NCBI GenBank assembly: GCA_039621445.1
Contig: CP154956.1
Span: forward strand, 81,030,474-81,094,473
DNA length: 64,000 nt
Direction of reading: 5' to 3'
Source: Euglena gracilis
Lineage: Eukaryota > Euglenida > Euglenophyceae > Euglenales
The notes beneath the pieces were generated by a model, which worked only from the letters and a program-made list of their open reading frames with translations, searched no databases and was not told the DNA's origin. The stretch's first letter is position 1. Every line of letters begins with the position of its first letter. The translations under genes and the position numbers were made by a program. This document shows positions 42,797 to 53,800 of this stretch, in pieces.

Positions 42797-44707
42797 TTAT
42801 TTTCTGAGGGGCACCTGTAATTTTCCCTCTTGGAAGTTTAGTTGGAATCCAAGATGATTTACAATTTGGGTGGGCTGCAGGGTTGACTTTTTGACATTGA
42901 TTTTGAACCCTGCTCTCAACAAATCTCTGACCACTGTGTTGAGATGATGTTGTAAATTGTTTTGTGTTGGGGCCACCAGCAAAATGTCGTCCAGGTATAT
43001 GAATACCTGAATGCCCCGTTTTCTCCAAAGTTTTTCGAAGGTTTTCATGACCCCCATGAAGATTTGGGGCATGACATTCAGGCCAAAACAGCCTGCCTGG
43101 AATTCCCAGGTCTGTCCCCCCACCTGATGTCTTAAAAATGGCCTTAGGGCCTGGCTCACTGGGATGTGAAAATAAGCATCCTTTAAATCGATTTTGGCTG
43201 CCCAGTGGCCTTTTTCCAAAACAGGAAAAATATGTTGGATGTGGTCCAACTTGAAAGGTTTGACTTGGAACTGTTGATTTAGTTCCCTGCAGTCGCTTAT
43301 CAGCCTCCATTTTGTTAGTCCCCCTTCTGGTTTTGAAATCAAAAACCAGGGTATCAGATGCTGGGAGTTTGAATTCACAACCCTCCTTACTGATCCAGTT
43401 TTTTCGTAGTCCTGCAGTATCTTTTCTGCCTGGTTTAGGTCCAAATTTGCTCTGGTTTTTGGGTGGGTGGACAATTTTGGGGGATGTGCCCAGGGGGTTT
43501 GAATTCCATCCCTGATGAGTTGACATGTTGCTTGAGGTGCATGTTTTTTCCACCATTTCAGGCTTTTTTGCAAACGTTGGTGCAGGGGGGTGTCTCCCCA
43601 TTTTTCCTCCATGGAATTTATTTCCTGAAGTAAATGATTTTGGGGGGGCTGGGTGGGGGGTGTTGGACATTTCACCCCCAGGGATTGAGTACTTTGAAAT
43701 GAACACTGGGGGGGTGTGCATGCACTCTCTCCCTCTCTGCTCACAGACTCTCTTGTGCTGGACCTTGTCATCGGTGTTATCAGATGACACGCCATCGGGG
43801 GGCCCACGACGGTCACCTCCTTGCTCTGATCTGCCCCAGTCATGGATGAAGTAAATTTATCTGGTGAGGTTGGCCCCTTTTCCTCCAATGCCCACTGCGG
43901 GGCATCATCCTGAGGCTGCAGTTGATTTATATAAGCTTTGCACCTTAGCTTCTGGGGGGCCATTTCTGGACCACCCCTTTGGCCCCCATGGCCTTGTTGA
44001 CTCATTTGGCCTCCCTGGCCTGATAAATTCTGGCCTCCATGGCCCTGTAAAAACTGGCCGCCCTGGCCCTGCACTTTTTGGCCGCCATGGCCGTGCAAAT
44101 GACATTGAATGAAATTCTGCTCCAGTCCTTGGTCTCCCCTCCATGGGGCTGTTCTTGACCTTGGTCTCCAGCTCCATTGGAAATCTGGGGGGGCTGCTGT
44201 GCCCCCCCTTTGTCCCCTTGAGAGGGGTTGTTGTGCAAGCTGAATTGGGGGGGTTGGACAGACCTTTTCTGCCCCTTCCTGAGGGGATTTGCTTGAAAAA
44301 CTGGCCCCCATGGCCCTTGTGGTGTTGACCTCCTTGGCCTTGATTCCATCTCCCCCTCTTCTGGCCAATTTGTGCCCAGGCGACTGGGCGCCTTTGAGTG
44401 AAATGCCCCTGATGTGTGGGCTTTGATTGTCCAATTGTAAAGCGTTTTGGGCCTCCATGGCCCATTCCTTGCCCACCGAGGGCTGGGGCTGACTTTTGTC
44501 TTGTGGGCCTTCTGGCCACAATGGTCCAAGGACCGTGGCCGTCATTGGGTGGGGTTCTGGGCTGGGAAATTTCTGGGGTGGGGGTCTGGGTGGGAAGAAC
44601 GGCCACGGTTTGCCACGTGATGACTGCATCTCCAAGGTCTCCAGCTGCTGCGGCCGCTCCTCCAGGACGTCCGTGATCATATGATTCCAATTTCTTCTCC
44701 AGTGCAT
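42797..44707 (-). CDS. Reverse transcriptase frame of DIRS-like element (copy 1)
   Basis: A 636-codon frame whose C-terminal half is a reverse transcriptase: WRLISDCRELNQQFQ, AAKIDLKDAYFHIPV, CFGLNVMPQIFMGV and the catalytic IYLDDILLVAPT. The N-terminal half is Gln/Gly/Pro-rich low complexity. There a second frame starting 7 bases earlier (MSNALEKKLESYDHGRPGG) looks like the genuine Gag-like start, so the first 350 codons of this frame may not be the translated product. Confidence 0.85.
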   Translation of the reverse strand: MHWRRNWNHMITDVLEERPQQLETLEMQSSRGKPWPFFPPRPPPQKFPSPEPHPMTATVLGPLWPEGPQDKSQPQPSVGKEWAMEAQNALQLDNQSPHIRGISLKGAQSPGHKLARRGGDGIKAKEVNTTRAMGASFSSKSPQEGAEKVCPTPPIQLAQQPLSRGQRGGTAAPPDFQWSWRPRSRTAPWRGDQGLEQNFIQCHLHGHGGQKVQGQGGQFLQGHGGQNLSGQGGQMSQQGHGGQRGGPEMAPQKLRCKAYINQLQPQDDAPQWALEEKGPTSPDKFTSSMTGADQSKEVTVVGPPMACHLITPMTRSSTRESVSREGESACTPPQCSFQSTQSLGVKCPTPPTQPPQNHLLQEINSMEEKWGDTPLHQRLQKSLKWWKKHAPQATCQLIRDGIQTPWAHPPKLSTHPKTRANLDLNQAEKILQDYEKTGSVRRVVNSNSQHLIPWFLISKPEGGLTKWRLISDCRELNQQFQVKPFKLDHIQHIFPVLEKGHWAAKIDLKDAYFHIPVSQALRPFLRHQVGGQTWEFQAGCFGLNVMPQIFMGVMKTFEKLWRKRGIQVFIYLDDILLVAPTQNNLQHHLNTVVRDLLRAGFKINVKKSTLQPTQIVNHLGFQLNFQEGKLQVPLRK

Positions 44708-44714
44708 TGCTCAT
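43905..44714 (-). CDS. Gag-like N-terminal frame of DIRS-like element (copy 1)
   Basis: It begins MSNALEKKLESYDHGRPGG and continues DAVITWQTVAVLPTQTPTP into a Gly/Arg/Pro/Lys-rich chain with repeated GRPW and GPGRPV words. This is consistent with a nucleic-acid-binding structural protein. It is 269 codons here and remains open much further in the duplicate. It overlaps the reverse transcriptase frame throughout. Confidence 0.6.
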   Translation of the reverse strand: MSNALEKKLESYDHGRPGGAAAAAGDLGDAVITWQTVAVLPTQTPTPEISQPRTPPNDGHGPWTIVARRPTRQKSAPALGGQGMGHGGPKRFTIGQSKPTHQGHFTQRRPVAWAQIGQKRGRWNQGQGGQHHKGHGGQFFKQIPSGRGRKGLSNPPNSACTTTPLKGTKGGHSSPPRFPMELETKVKNSPMEGRPRTGAEFHSMSFARPWRPKSAGPGRPVFTGPWRPEFIRPGRPNESTRPWGPKGWSRNGPPEAKVQSLYKSTAASG

Positions 44715-45002
44715 CGAAGTCGAAATTGAAATTGATAATTGAATTCTTCGATTGATATTCGTCTGGTTCGTGTTCTTCTGGATATTGAATTGATATTGAC
44801 TTCTTGTTTCGGTTGTTCTTCGTTCGTGAACTTTGTTCCTTTCTTCTGGGTGTCGAAGGGCAAGTTAAGAATCAGCCAACTCCGGCGAAAAAAGGCGCCA
44901 AGCGGGACCTCCTAACCCAGCGCAAAACGAACAATCACACAACACCGCCGGCGAGCAAGGCATGGCCTCACAATGGCAAAGTGCGGAGCCCGAGGTGTCT
45001 TC

Positions 45003-45884
45003 CCCCCCCCCCCCCCACAACGGCGGGGTGGCCAAATCCCAAAACGCCCCGCCCAAAACCCCCCCCCGCAAGGCCCAAAACGTGAAAAATATCCGTTCCA
45101 AAGCCAAAGTGCCATCACAACCTTCCTGAGCAAAGGGAAACCATGGTGAACAAAACGTGTGTTTGTTGCCATCTTGGAGATTACCCCCGTGCCACCGATG
45201 TCCGTACCGCACGCAATGGCATTTTTTTGGCTGGATGGGGTAGCGTTGCCCCTCCTTGCTTTCTCAGGAGTTTGCTGGCCCAATTCTGACAAAAAAGAAA
45301 AGAAGTTTGCGGAGAAGTTTCTGGCACGAAAAAAGATACCGTACAAATGTTTTTATCTTTTTTAGATCAAAAGGTTTGCTGTCTCGGGAAGCACTTACTT
45401 TTGAATTATCGGCCAGAAGATGCATACACAAAAACATGGAGATGTCAAATAATAACTCGTATGAACAAACCACAGTGACTGCAGCCAATGATGTTCACTC
45501 CCTGAGGCCGAAATGTTAAACATGATCGTGGCTTTTGTGGAAATTTAGGTGAACATAAACTGTGCAATGCCCAAATATTGTTCATAAGCTCTAATTTCAG
45601 CAAATACCACCACGACGAATAATGAGCACTAAGAGGACACTGCAAACCTCGGCCTGCTCTTCTGAAGTCAACAGATATTCTCCACCACAGCGGCACTCAA
45701 TGTGGGAATGGGGACGCACTTGCACATAACATCCCCCCTGTTTCCACAACATACAATTTTTCACCAAATCAATTCACACGAATGTGCACGGCAACTCGAG
45801 ATATATTCCTTTAGTTTCCTGTCATGTCCACACCACCACCACTGATGAAGGTGTTGTGGGATATGTGTGAGAAACACAATATAT

Positions 45885-45940
<56 letters not shown>
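45003..45940. other. Interval without a supported gene; ends in CA repeat
   Basis: The first 80 bp differ strongly between the two duplicate copies. The rest (45160-45880) is nearly identical in both and has only short open frames. A CA microsatellite lies at about 45886-45931, followed by ATATATATAT. Confidence 0.5.
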
Positions 45941-46559
45941 GGCATAAGTATCAAACTGCTACCCCCCCTACCCCGGCCGGGGGGGGGTAGCAGTTGGATA
46001 CTTGGGTGCACTTTTTGCAACAGTTTTTTGGCAAGCGTTTTTTCTCTCTTATTTGAAGGGGTAGGGTTAGGTGCGCACATGCCATGTTGCGCTACATGGC
46101 TGCGCACCTACCTACCCCCTCCCCCCCCGGGAAACTGTCACCTGACAGGTTGGCCAGTACCGGGGACCCTGACAACTTCCTATACTGACAGGTTGGCCAG
46201 TACCAGGGACCCTGACAGTTTCCTGGGCGGGACCCTGACAGTTTCCCGGGTAGGGCATTTCAAGGGAAAGTCAATGAAAAATGACCCTGACAGGTTGGCC
46301 GGTACCGGGGACCCTGACAACTTCCTATACTGACAGGTTGGCCGGTACCGGGTACCCTGACAGTTTCCCGGGCGGGACCCTGACAGGTTCTCGGGCATGA
46401 CAGTTTCCCGGGGGGGGGGGGGTAGGTAACCCTCCCTACCCCTTCAAATAAGAGAGAAAAAAACACTTGCCAAAAAAGTGTTGGCTAAAGTGTACCCAAG
46501 TATCAAACTGCTGCCCCCCCCTGGCCGGGTAAGGGGGGGGTGCAGTTGCTACTTATGCC
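45941..46559. mobile_element. Fold-back element with ~135-bp inverted termini (copy 1)
   Basis: The left end GGCATAAGTATCAAACTGCT and right end end in ...TACTTATGCC are mirrored over about 135 bp, including CTTGGGTGCACTTT versus AAAGTGTACCCAAG and CTCTCTTATTTGAAGGGG versus CCCCTTCAAATAAGAGAG. Inside is a palindrome GTGCGCACATGCCATGTTGCG and a tandem block (46126-46415) of CCTGACAGGTTGGCC and ACCCTGACAGTTTCC units. It sits in a TA-dinucleotide tract (ATATAT on both sides). Both duplicate copies are 619 bp long. Confidence 0.85.
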
Positions 46560-46621
46560 ATATAGTATATAATAATATATATATATATATATTTTATATA
46601 ATATATATATATATAATAGAT

Positions 46622-46675
<54 letters not shown>

Positions 46676-46780
46676 ATATACTAATATCTATTATCCTCTC
46701 CTCTCTCTCTCTCTCGATCTCTCTCTACTCTCTCTCTCTCGTCCTCTCTCTCTCTCTCTCTCTCTCTCCTCTCTCTCGTC

Positions 46781-46817
<37 letters not shown>

Positions 46818-46920
46818 CTCTCGTCTCTCTCTCTCTCTCTCTCGTCTCTCTCTCTCTCGTGCTCTCTTCTCCTCTCTCTCTCTCTCGTCTCCATTCTCTA
46901 TAATATATATATATACGTAT
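46560..46920. repeat. AT and CT microsatellite compound (copy 1)
   Basis: About 120 bp of AT/TA followed by about 210 bp of CT-rich repeat and then AT again. The CT block is completely absent from the duplicate (59909-59945 has only AT), the largest length difference between the copies. Confidence 0.95.
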
Positions 46921-48279
46921 ACGTGTGTATACGTGTGTATGAAAGAAAATAATTGCATTCTTGCGTTGGGGTTCACAAAACTTTCCCCAGATAGTACTTC
47001 CCCCATTGAGGTTAAAAAAGCACAAAAATGCAAAATGCAAGTTGTGTATAAATTCCTCAGAGACGTAAACTTTTTCACTAGAGAGAACTTAGAAAACTTC
47101 ACCTGCTCCAAAGTGGAAAATTAAAAGAAAATGTGATGCAAACTTGTGAAGTGACATGGTTTATTCACCAAGTTGCATCCACTTACATTTCATCATGCAA
47201 CTGCTGCTCATATGAAACTGGTCCAAAAAAAATGAAATATGCAACCCAGCAGCAACTGGATAGTAGCAGACAAATGGAGCAGTTTGCCTGTGTTAATGCC
47301 CAAACAAATTCAGAAAGGCAAGGAAATATATGAAAAAAATGCAAAAAATGCAACTTTTCACAAATTTCATTGTGCAAAAAAAAAATGCACATTATGCAAA
47401 AAAAATGCAGATTTTCAAGGTTTTTTATTTTGAAAAAAATGCATATTCCCTCCCCCCTGCCAGGGGCCCAGAAGTTTTTCTGGTGATGTTCCCTTAGTGG
47501 GGGGGGTCAACGTGAAATGATGGTTCTGTGTTATTTGGGTCTTTTAATTGATGCACCACAGCACACATGAGTTGGGTGAGTGGGTGGGCAAGAAAAGACC
47601 ATGTGAGGATCCCACTCAAGGAATCAACCTCAAATCAATGCCAAATTGAAACGGCACAAGAAACCTTCCACAAGGTTGGGTTGCGGACCAAGATTCAGAC
47701 TCCAAATTTGGCCCCAGGCGATAACCCGCGGTGTCCTGCAAGAATTCAGCCAACGGAACTTCGTCGCTGATGGATGCAGTCAGTCTGTGACAGGGGCCAA
47801 GGAGGGCTGCCAAACACCAGAGCTCCTTAACCCCTGGGTGGTCTTTCTGTCCTGTGGGCGGGACAGACAGAGAATCCACCAGAGAAAGGCATTGTCCGGG
47901 TTCTGAGCACGAGACCTTTCTTTAAGGCACATTGCACTTTAAAACTGAAAATGACTAAAATTTTTGGTCAGAATGTCCCAAAATTTATGCCTGCAAATGC
48001 CCGACAAACCTTAAAAAAAAACTTTTAGAAAGGGTTTTCAAAAACCTTGATCTTCTGTCGAAAAATTGGCCTGCCATAAACCCATGTGGGGTGGGACACC
48101 ACCTCCTTGATTTTCTTTGCTGGCCTTCCAATGAAAAATGTTGTGCACACCACACAGCAATCAGCAATGCTACGCACACCGCCATGGCAATGCCGTGTGA
48201 GGTACGTAATTTCTGGGGTCATTGTTGTCCATTTGAGCCTAAAACCAAACAAGCCTGAGGGTCCTTCGGGGGGATGTTT
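46921..48279. other. No supported gene; right edge of duplication unit 1
   Basis: Mostly AT-rich single-frame noise with A-runs. At 48238-48279 the minus strand carries the final codons of the J-domain gene (ending RTLRLVWF and TAG), detached from the rest of that gene, so this copy is a 3' fragment. Confidence 0.55.
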
Positions 48280-48497
48280 GCTGTGGGAAAACAGTGTTTT
48301 ATTTATGCTTTACCTCAAAACTTTGCTTGGGAGACGTCCACGCAACTGTGTCCAACCAGCACTTTTTTTTCCAGCCTGCACTTTTTTCCAGCTGGAGGCA
48401 CAGACCACCCCTCCCCCGTGGGTTGGAGGGGGGGTGTCGGGGTCCCATCGGGCCTTCCAGTGCAGCCAAAAACAGTTCTGGGGCTGGTGCCTGGCAG

Positions 48498-50943
48498 CAG
48501 CAGCTGCGGACGTTGATCCCGGCCTCGTGGGAGGTGACGCCCAGGGAGGTGGGGAGCCTCTCTTTGTTGCCCCCTCCCACCCCCTCCTCTTTGCCACCCC
48601 CCTTTCTGGCATTTGGGGGTATGACCCGACTACAAAGACCAGTTCCCTTAACATTGATGAAACGCAGTCGGATTCCTTTTTATTTTTAGGCAGACACCGG
48701 GGGGGGGGGGGTTGTCTAAGGACAGGCAGCAGGCTCCTGGACGACATTTTTGGTATGTGACACTCAGCAACACGCCGTGGCAGAAAGCGACGGCAGTTGG
48801 ACCACTCCCTGGCAAGTGTTAATGACAGGATTAGGACAGACGACAAGTGCCGCGCAGAGGGTTGGACAGCCATGACGAAGCCAACGGGGTCCGCTTTTTG
48901 GAGGATAGAGCAAACCCTCGAACCAAGTCTAACCCACACCCAATCTTAACACACCAGTATCGACCTCTGGGGGGGCCCCGGAACAGGCCCTCCGGGTTGA
49001 ATTGAGGTTGATTAACGGAAGAATATCCGAGGGGCTCCATTTCCCTGGCCGTGGTCCACATCATGACGTCCAGCCTGTTCTCCCACCAAGCACCTGTGTT
49101 GAGGAGGAGCGTTGGGTTATCCTGCAGCCCACCCATTCCATATTTTCTTTGTTGGGTCAACATTTTGTGTTTTGTGGAATACAGAGTCACGGTTGCATAT
49201 CATCGTGCCAGTTCCGTTGCTTGGGGAAGGCTGAGAGGTAGAATGGCAGTGATTTTTCGGCGGAAAATTTTGGCCGTGGCCAGTCCTTCCTCGGATGCCA
49301 AAACACCATTTTTGCGGAGAAGCTGCAAGTTCTGAATGCTTTTCTCATCAACGCGCTAATTCTGGGGTGTTAAGTAATTTGCCCGTGCGCCTTCGCAGGT
49401 GCGTCTCGGTCTTGGTTCCCCGGTTCCCTCGCCGTGTCTGTGCGGAGGCCTTTCACTCGCGGCCCCCCGGCCTGGGTGGGTGCGCCACCCAAACGCCACG
49501 CTGCACCTCAACGACGCGGACACGAACCAGAGATTTTTTAAGTTTCGTGACCCGGGGGGGGGGGTGGGCTGAGTGGGCACTCTGCCGGAGGCGGGGTTTT
49601 ATTTTTCAGCCGAAGCACCGAAAAAAAATTGGACCCCAGAATTGACCCTGGGCCCCCCTTGAGCCCCCCCCCCCCAGGGGTGGGTGGGGGGGTGGGTCCG
49701 GACCCCCCCCTGTGCGCACTGTGGCTGTTTGTTTGGTGCCTTTTATTCCTTCTGACCTTGTTTGACCCCCCCCCGCAAGGAGTGCTTAAAAAACCTCTGA
49801 CACGGACACGTTCCATGCCTTTGTCACGGCGGATGTGTTGGTCCTCGACCGCAGCCGCTTCTCCCACCTCGCCCAGGGCGGAACAGGGGGTCCGGGACCC
49901 CGCAGGGTGGTGGTGTGGTCCTGCCCCCCCCCCCTGGCGGTCCCGTCCATCCCTGCCCCCGCCGGGCTGTGGTCCGCGGGCATCAAGCTGTCCTCCCCGT
50001 TCCGGCCACCCCGCCCCTCCCCACCATGGCTGGTCGGTGTGTGGGGTGGTGCCAGGCCACCATCCCATTCACCGTACCCCCAAGCCAGAGGTGGAATCGC
50101 CCTTCTTCGAGAAACTGTGTTACCGGCTGGTTTCCCGCCCACCTGTCATGTCACGTTGGGATGCAAAGACATTTTTTTGTGTTTTTCCCCCAATTTTGGC
50201 ATAATTTATTTTTTTGTCCTTTTTTCGCTTATTTTTTTTGACATTTTGTTGGGGGATTGCTTATGACCAAATGGTATTTTAGAATCAGAATCCATTCGAT
50301 AATTACAAAGGTGATCGATTTGATTTTTTTTTGGCTTCACCTGGACCCCAAAAATATAAAGCAGTGGAACTGTTTTTGTGTGGTGTTTTTCTGAGGCCTC
50401 CGACATTGCCCACCACTACCATAAAATAAGATGCTTCTGAAGAAAAAAAAATGATCAAAAAATTAATCGAAAAACAGAAAGCAAACAAAATGAAATTGCC
50501 ATTTTCAGTGTGTAAATTTGCAGCATCCCCCACCCATTTTTCTCCCTCCGCAAATTATCGGCCTGAAAGAAGTAAATCAGGAACGTCCTGGTTTTGCCTG
50601 GCCTGACCAACCTTATGATTATGAAGGGTGGGCCTATCACCAAACCGTGCCACTGCAAGGCTGGAAGGGCTACACAGGTGGGAATGGGGACGTACGGGCT
50701 TCACCTCCACCACGGGAGGCGGTGTGGGGGCGATACGCCACCGACTGCGACGCCTCGTGGGTGGCGGTGTCGGAGGGCGGCCGGGTGGACGCCAGCGCTT
50801 TCCGCAGCGCGTGGGCCCTGTGGCGCCAGCGCACGCGTCGAGCACAGGGCAGGATGGTGGGGGGGGGGGGTTGGTGCGGCTGCCGGGGGAACTTTTTGGC
50901 TTTTCACTCCTTGGCATACAGATCACAGAAGTCCGCAAAATGA
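48498..50943 (+). pseudogene. Second copy of 3' exons of the glycosyltransferase-like gene
   Basis: It repeats exons 48498-48548, 49399 onwards (interrupted by an element) and 50524 to about 50850-50943. The copy has no 5' exons: the sequence upstream is the tail of duplication unit 1. It therefore cannot encode the full protein unless transcribed through both units. In this copy the ADVL block continues RSRFSHLAQGGTGGPG and RRVVVWSCPPP in frame, where copy 1 has single-base differences. Confidence 0.6.
49528..49799. mobile_element. CAGAG...CTCTG element (copy 2)
   Basis: Same element as 36120-36392, with flanks ACACGAAC and ACACGGAC (7 of 8 identical). Its interior C-run/G-run is shorter and interrupted compared with copy 1, so the runs have changed since duplication or were sequenced imperfectly. 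Confidence 0.8.
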
Positions 50944-50998
50944 GAACGGATGGCCACCGCCCCCCAAACACCTCCCTAAACCCCCCGGTCCCAACACA

Positions 50999-51208
50999 AG
51001 CACAGGGCCGCTACAAGCGCAGGGTCCAAATAGAAGCGCACCCCTCCCCCGAAGGCGGTCCACCACTAGCGCACCCCCATTTTGATGGTTGGGTATGGAA
51101 ACAAAAAACAGGCAGGTGGGGTCCGAAGCGCAGCCCCCCCCCCGGCCGCCAGAGGCGGCAGTCTACTGCTGTCAGTGCACCCGTGCTTCTATTGGGGGGG
51201 GGGGGGTA
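50999..51208. mobile_element. Relative of the TAATAGAAGCAC element (copy 2)
   Basis: Duplicate of 37595-37810 with shorter C- and G-runs. Confidence 0.6.
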
Positions 51209-51334
51209 AATTTGCTGCTTGTTAAATTTCCGGCGTTTTGGGGCATCCATTACTTTTTCACATGCCATTTTGGTTTTTATTTTTTTAAGGAGATGTGGTT
51301 CAAGACATTTTCTGTAAATGTCAGTTTATCAGCA

Positions 51335-51714
51335 CCCCCCCTTGTCTAAGCACCACCCTTGTCTAAGCACCACCTCCCCCGGTTCTTACCCATCTTTTTA
51401 AAGGTCATCGTCACAGGGAGGTTTATTTTGTGTGCATTTTTAAGGGAAATTTCTCAAAATTTTCGAAATTTCTGCAATTTCTGAGACCTGAATTGGTGAG
51501 GTATTGTTGATTTCTGCATCCAAATGTGTGTCTGTTCAACATTGGACCTCCAAAATAAAGGGAATTTTTCCTTTTCGGCGCGAAGCGCCGGATTTTTTTT
51601 TTGCAGTCAAATTTTTCCCCCTTGTCTAAGCACCACCCCCCTGGTTCTGACCCATATTTTAGCAAAATAAGCACCACCCCTCACCCATCTTTTCCGGTGC
51701 TTAGACAAGGGGGG
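51335..51714. mobile_element. CCCCTTGTCTAAGCACC element (copy 2)
   Basis: Duplicate of 37935-38316, almost identical. Confidence 0.75.
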
Positions 51715-53800
51715 AGGTATGTGCCTTCATGAAGGACATTTCTCTCACAATGCTTGCATAACCCCTCAAAAGAAAAAGTCAGATCCAGCTCTGGACGTGA
51801 TGAGCACAGAACAGAATGAGCTTGTTGCATTTTCACGACTCTTTATGGTTTGCATTTTCACGGGATTTCCAGAAAGTTTTCTTCTTCTTCCTGGGGTTTC
51901 AGGTTGATGTCAAAAAACCACACGTTAATTTTTCGGCAGTTCAAAAAAAAAGGATTTATCCCAGAAATTTTTTGCGCAGTATTTTTGATCATATCGCACA
52001 AAAAAGAAGATTTGATTTTGGAAAACACCATCCGAAAGTGATTCGGAGTTCCGATATTGCTTTTCGAGATACCAAAATTCTCCGAGAACCAGCAAAACTT
52101 TTTAGAGCCCATTTTCGATGAGTCTGTTTCTTTCACTCCTCCCCTCCCACTCTTATGCCACCCCATAGCCAACAACCGCACAAAAAAACAGAACGCTCTT
52201 TCACCGAGACTTCTTTAGGGGAATCAGAAGTCCAGAGGGGGACCCCCTTGCGAAGCACAAAGCCAAGATGAGCCCCCCCCCCACCCAAAAGACAGGCTCG
52301 CTCACAGGCCGGCGAAGAAAGGTAGGTCCCATCTTGGGGGAGTGCTGGGAAAGGGGCTACGCTTGAAACTCCCCCCCACCTTCTCCTCCTCCGCCGTTCT
52401 CCCCACCTCCTTTTCCCTTGAAGGCATCGCTGTCCGCCGGTCGTCCAGGGTCCGAAAGGTGGGGCACACTCGCCGGAAAAAAACTGCGGCAGGGCTGGAA
52501 AAGCCGCTGCCCCCTCCCCAACTGAAGCTCACTGGCCTGTCCTCCTCCGCGGAAAACCGGGGCCCTGCCCCCGGAGTTTCTTTTCCCCCAGCTCCGAATG
52601 AAGATCCCTGTGTCCGTTTTTGGGGAAACGGCCTCCGAACGAAGATCCCTCTGTCGGCTTTTTTTGGGCCAGTTTGGGGGGTCCAAAAAATTTTCTGAAG
52701 AATTTTCTGAAGAAGATATTTCTTAGCCCCCCACTTACAAACCAAACAGAAATCCTATTGGACAGGGGGGGTCCGCTTTCCAGGCTGGCTAGCCCCCGTT
52801 CCTTGGAAGACGGAGTGCGGCAGCCAAGTGAGCCAAGTCGGCCCTGCGCTCTTTATTTTCTTACGCGGCAACGGAAATTCATGAAGGAGGAAAACGACCA
52901 AGGAGGAAGAGACACCGAAGGCGAGTAGCAAAGGCCGTTCGAAAATAAGGCACTGGCTAGGGCCTCCCACTTTGTTCCGAGAAGCAAAAAAGCGCCTGGC
53001 GAAAATGGCCTCAGAGCGTGGGGCCTGAGGTTTCGGAATTTGGGACGGGAATCCCTTGGGCTCCGCACTTTCCCCTTTTATCGGCCCCGGTGTCCCTTCC
53101 TCCCTTGTCGGTTTTCCTTCCGGGAGTACGAGACTGCTGTGCGCGTTTTGTCCTGGCCCATAAGGCCTTTGTTCTCCGCCGTGGGCTCTCTTCTCCGCTT
53201 GGCTTCCCTTGAGGAAGCTCCCGAGAGCTGTCGCCGAAGGTTTCTTTCCCTTGCGTTCGCCGATGCCCGTCCCCCGGAAAATCTTCTTTTCGGGTTTAAA
53301 ACGCGGAAAGGCGGGCCGGCAACAGCCCGATTTGGCATGCTGCCGTGTGAGGCGCGGCGTCGCCTGTGCTTTCAAAACCGACGCAGGCAGCGAAGAGGAG
53401 GATGGCAGCCCGGGAGGGGTGTCCGTCCCGACCACCCACCCCCCAACCGCCCACAGTCGCACTTACTCACGCACTGAAACTTGCAAGGGATGCAGGTTGA
53501 GCGAGGGCGAAGCAAAAAAAAGACTTGTCGTGGTTGGCCTTTCAAGGAGGGACAGTACCAAGGCCAAAAAAAGATGGACCCGCACGGCCGGGGGGAGGCC
53601 CGTGTAACGGCTTTTGGGGGGAGATCCCTTGAATGTTGACCCGAAAAAGGCGGAGCCCCCAAGCGGGCGTCGCTCAGCCTGGGGGTTCCTCCGCCCGGAA
53701 CCTCCCCAGGCGGGATGCCAGCTCGCCGCCTAAACCCCTAGGGCATTGTCTTTTTTTTGGGAGGGTCGAAAATTGGTGCTCCAGGAAATATTGGAGGTGG
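51715..53800. other. Duplicate of the non-coding interval 38317-40420
   Basis: No gene is supported. A patch near 53010-53180 differs from copy 1 by several small indels in G-runs. The degenerate DIRS-type terminus is present here too. Confidence 0.4.

Larger units (their letters stand above)
40425..45002 (-). mobile_element. DIRS-like tyrosine-recombinase retrotransposon (copy 1)
   Basis: In minus-strand order it has a Gly/Pro/Gln-rich Gag-like N-terminal region, reverse transcriptase, RNase H, a methylase-like segment and a tyrosine recombinase, the order typical of DIRS elements. About 100 bp at 40488-40590 is repeated in inverted orientation at 44872-44990 (shared words CTCGCCGGCGGTGTTGTGTG and GGGTTAGGAGGTCCCGCTT), serving as inverted terminal repeats. 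A further inverted pair at 40427-40495 and 40717-40790 resembles the internal complementary region used by such elements. No integrase of the LTR type and no long direct terminal repeats are seen. The recombinase frame is broken in this copy. Confidence 0.85.
34872..48279 (+). repeat. Tandem segmental duplication, unit 1 (13,408 bp)
   Basis: The sequence starting GCTGTGGGAAAACAGTG at 34872 restarts at 48279/48280 and then runs in parallel with this unit to its end (GGGGGGATGTTTG). The unit contains the 3' exons of the glycosyltransferase-like gene, one intronised element, two other small elements, the DIRS-like retroelement, a fold-back element and, at its right edge, the last 13 codons of the J-domain gene in the minus orientation. 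Confidence 0.95.

Noticed and set aside
40425-45002. Interpretation as an LTR retrotransposon
   Set aside because: No long direct terminal repeats, no retroviral-type integrase and no aspartic protease motif. The termini are inverted and a tyrosine recombinase is present.
40425-45002. Interpretation as a virus integration
   Set aside because: No capsid or envelope genes; the gene order and inverted termini fit a DIRS-type transposable element.
45886-45931. CA array as a functional promoter element
   Set aside because: Simple length-variable microsatellite, 27 bp longer in the duplicate, with no nearby gene start.
46681-47040. Arg/Glu-rich minus-strand frames
   Set aside because: Translation of the CT-rich microsatellite.
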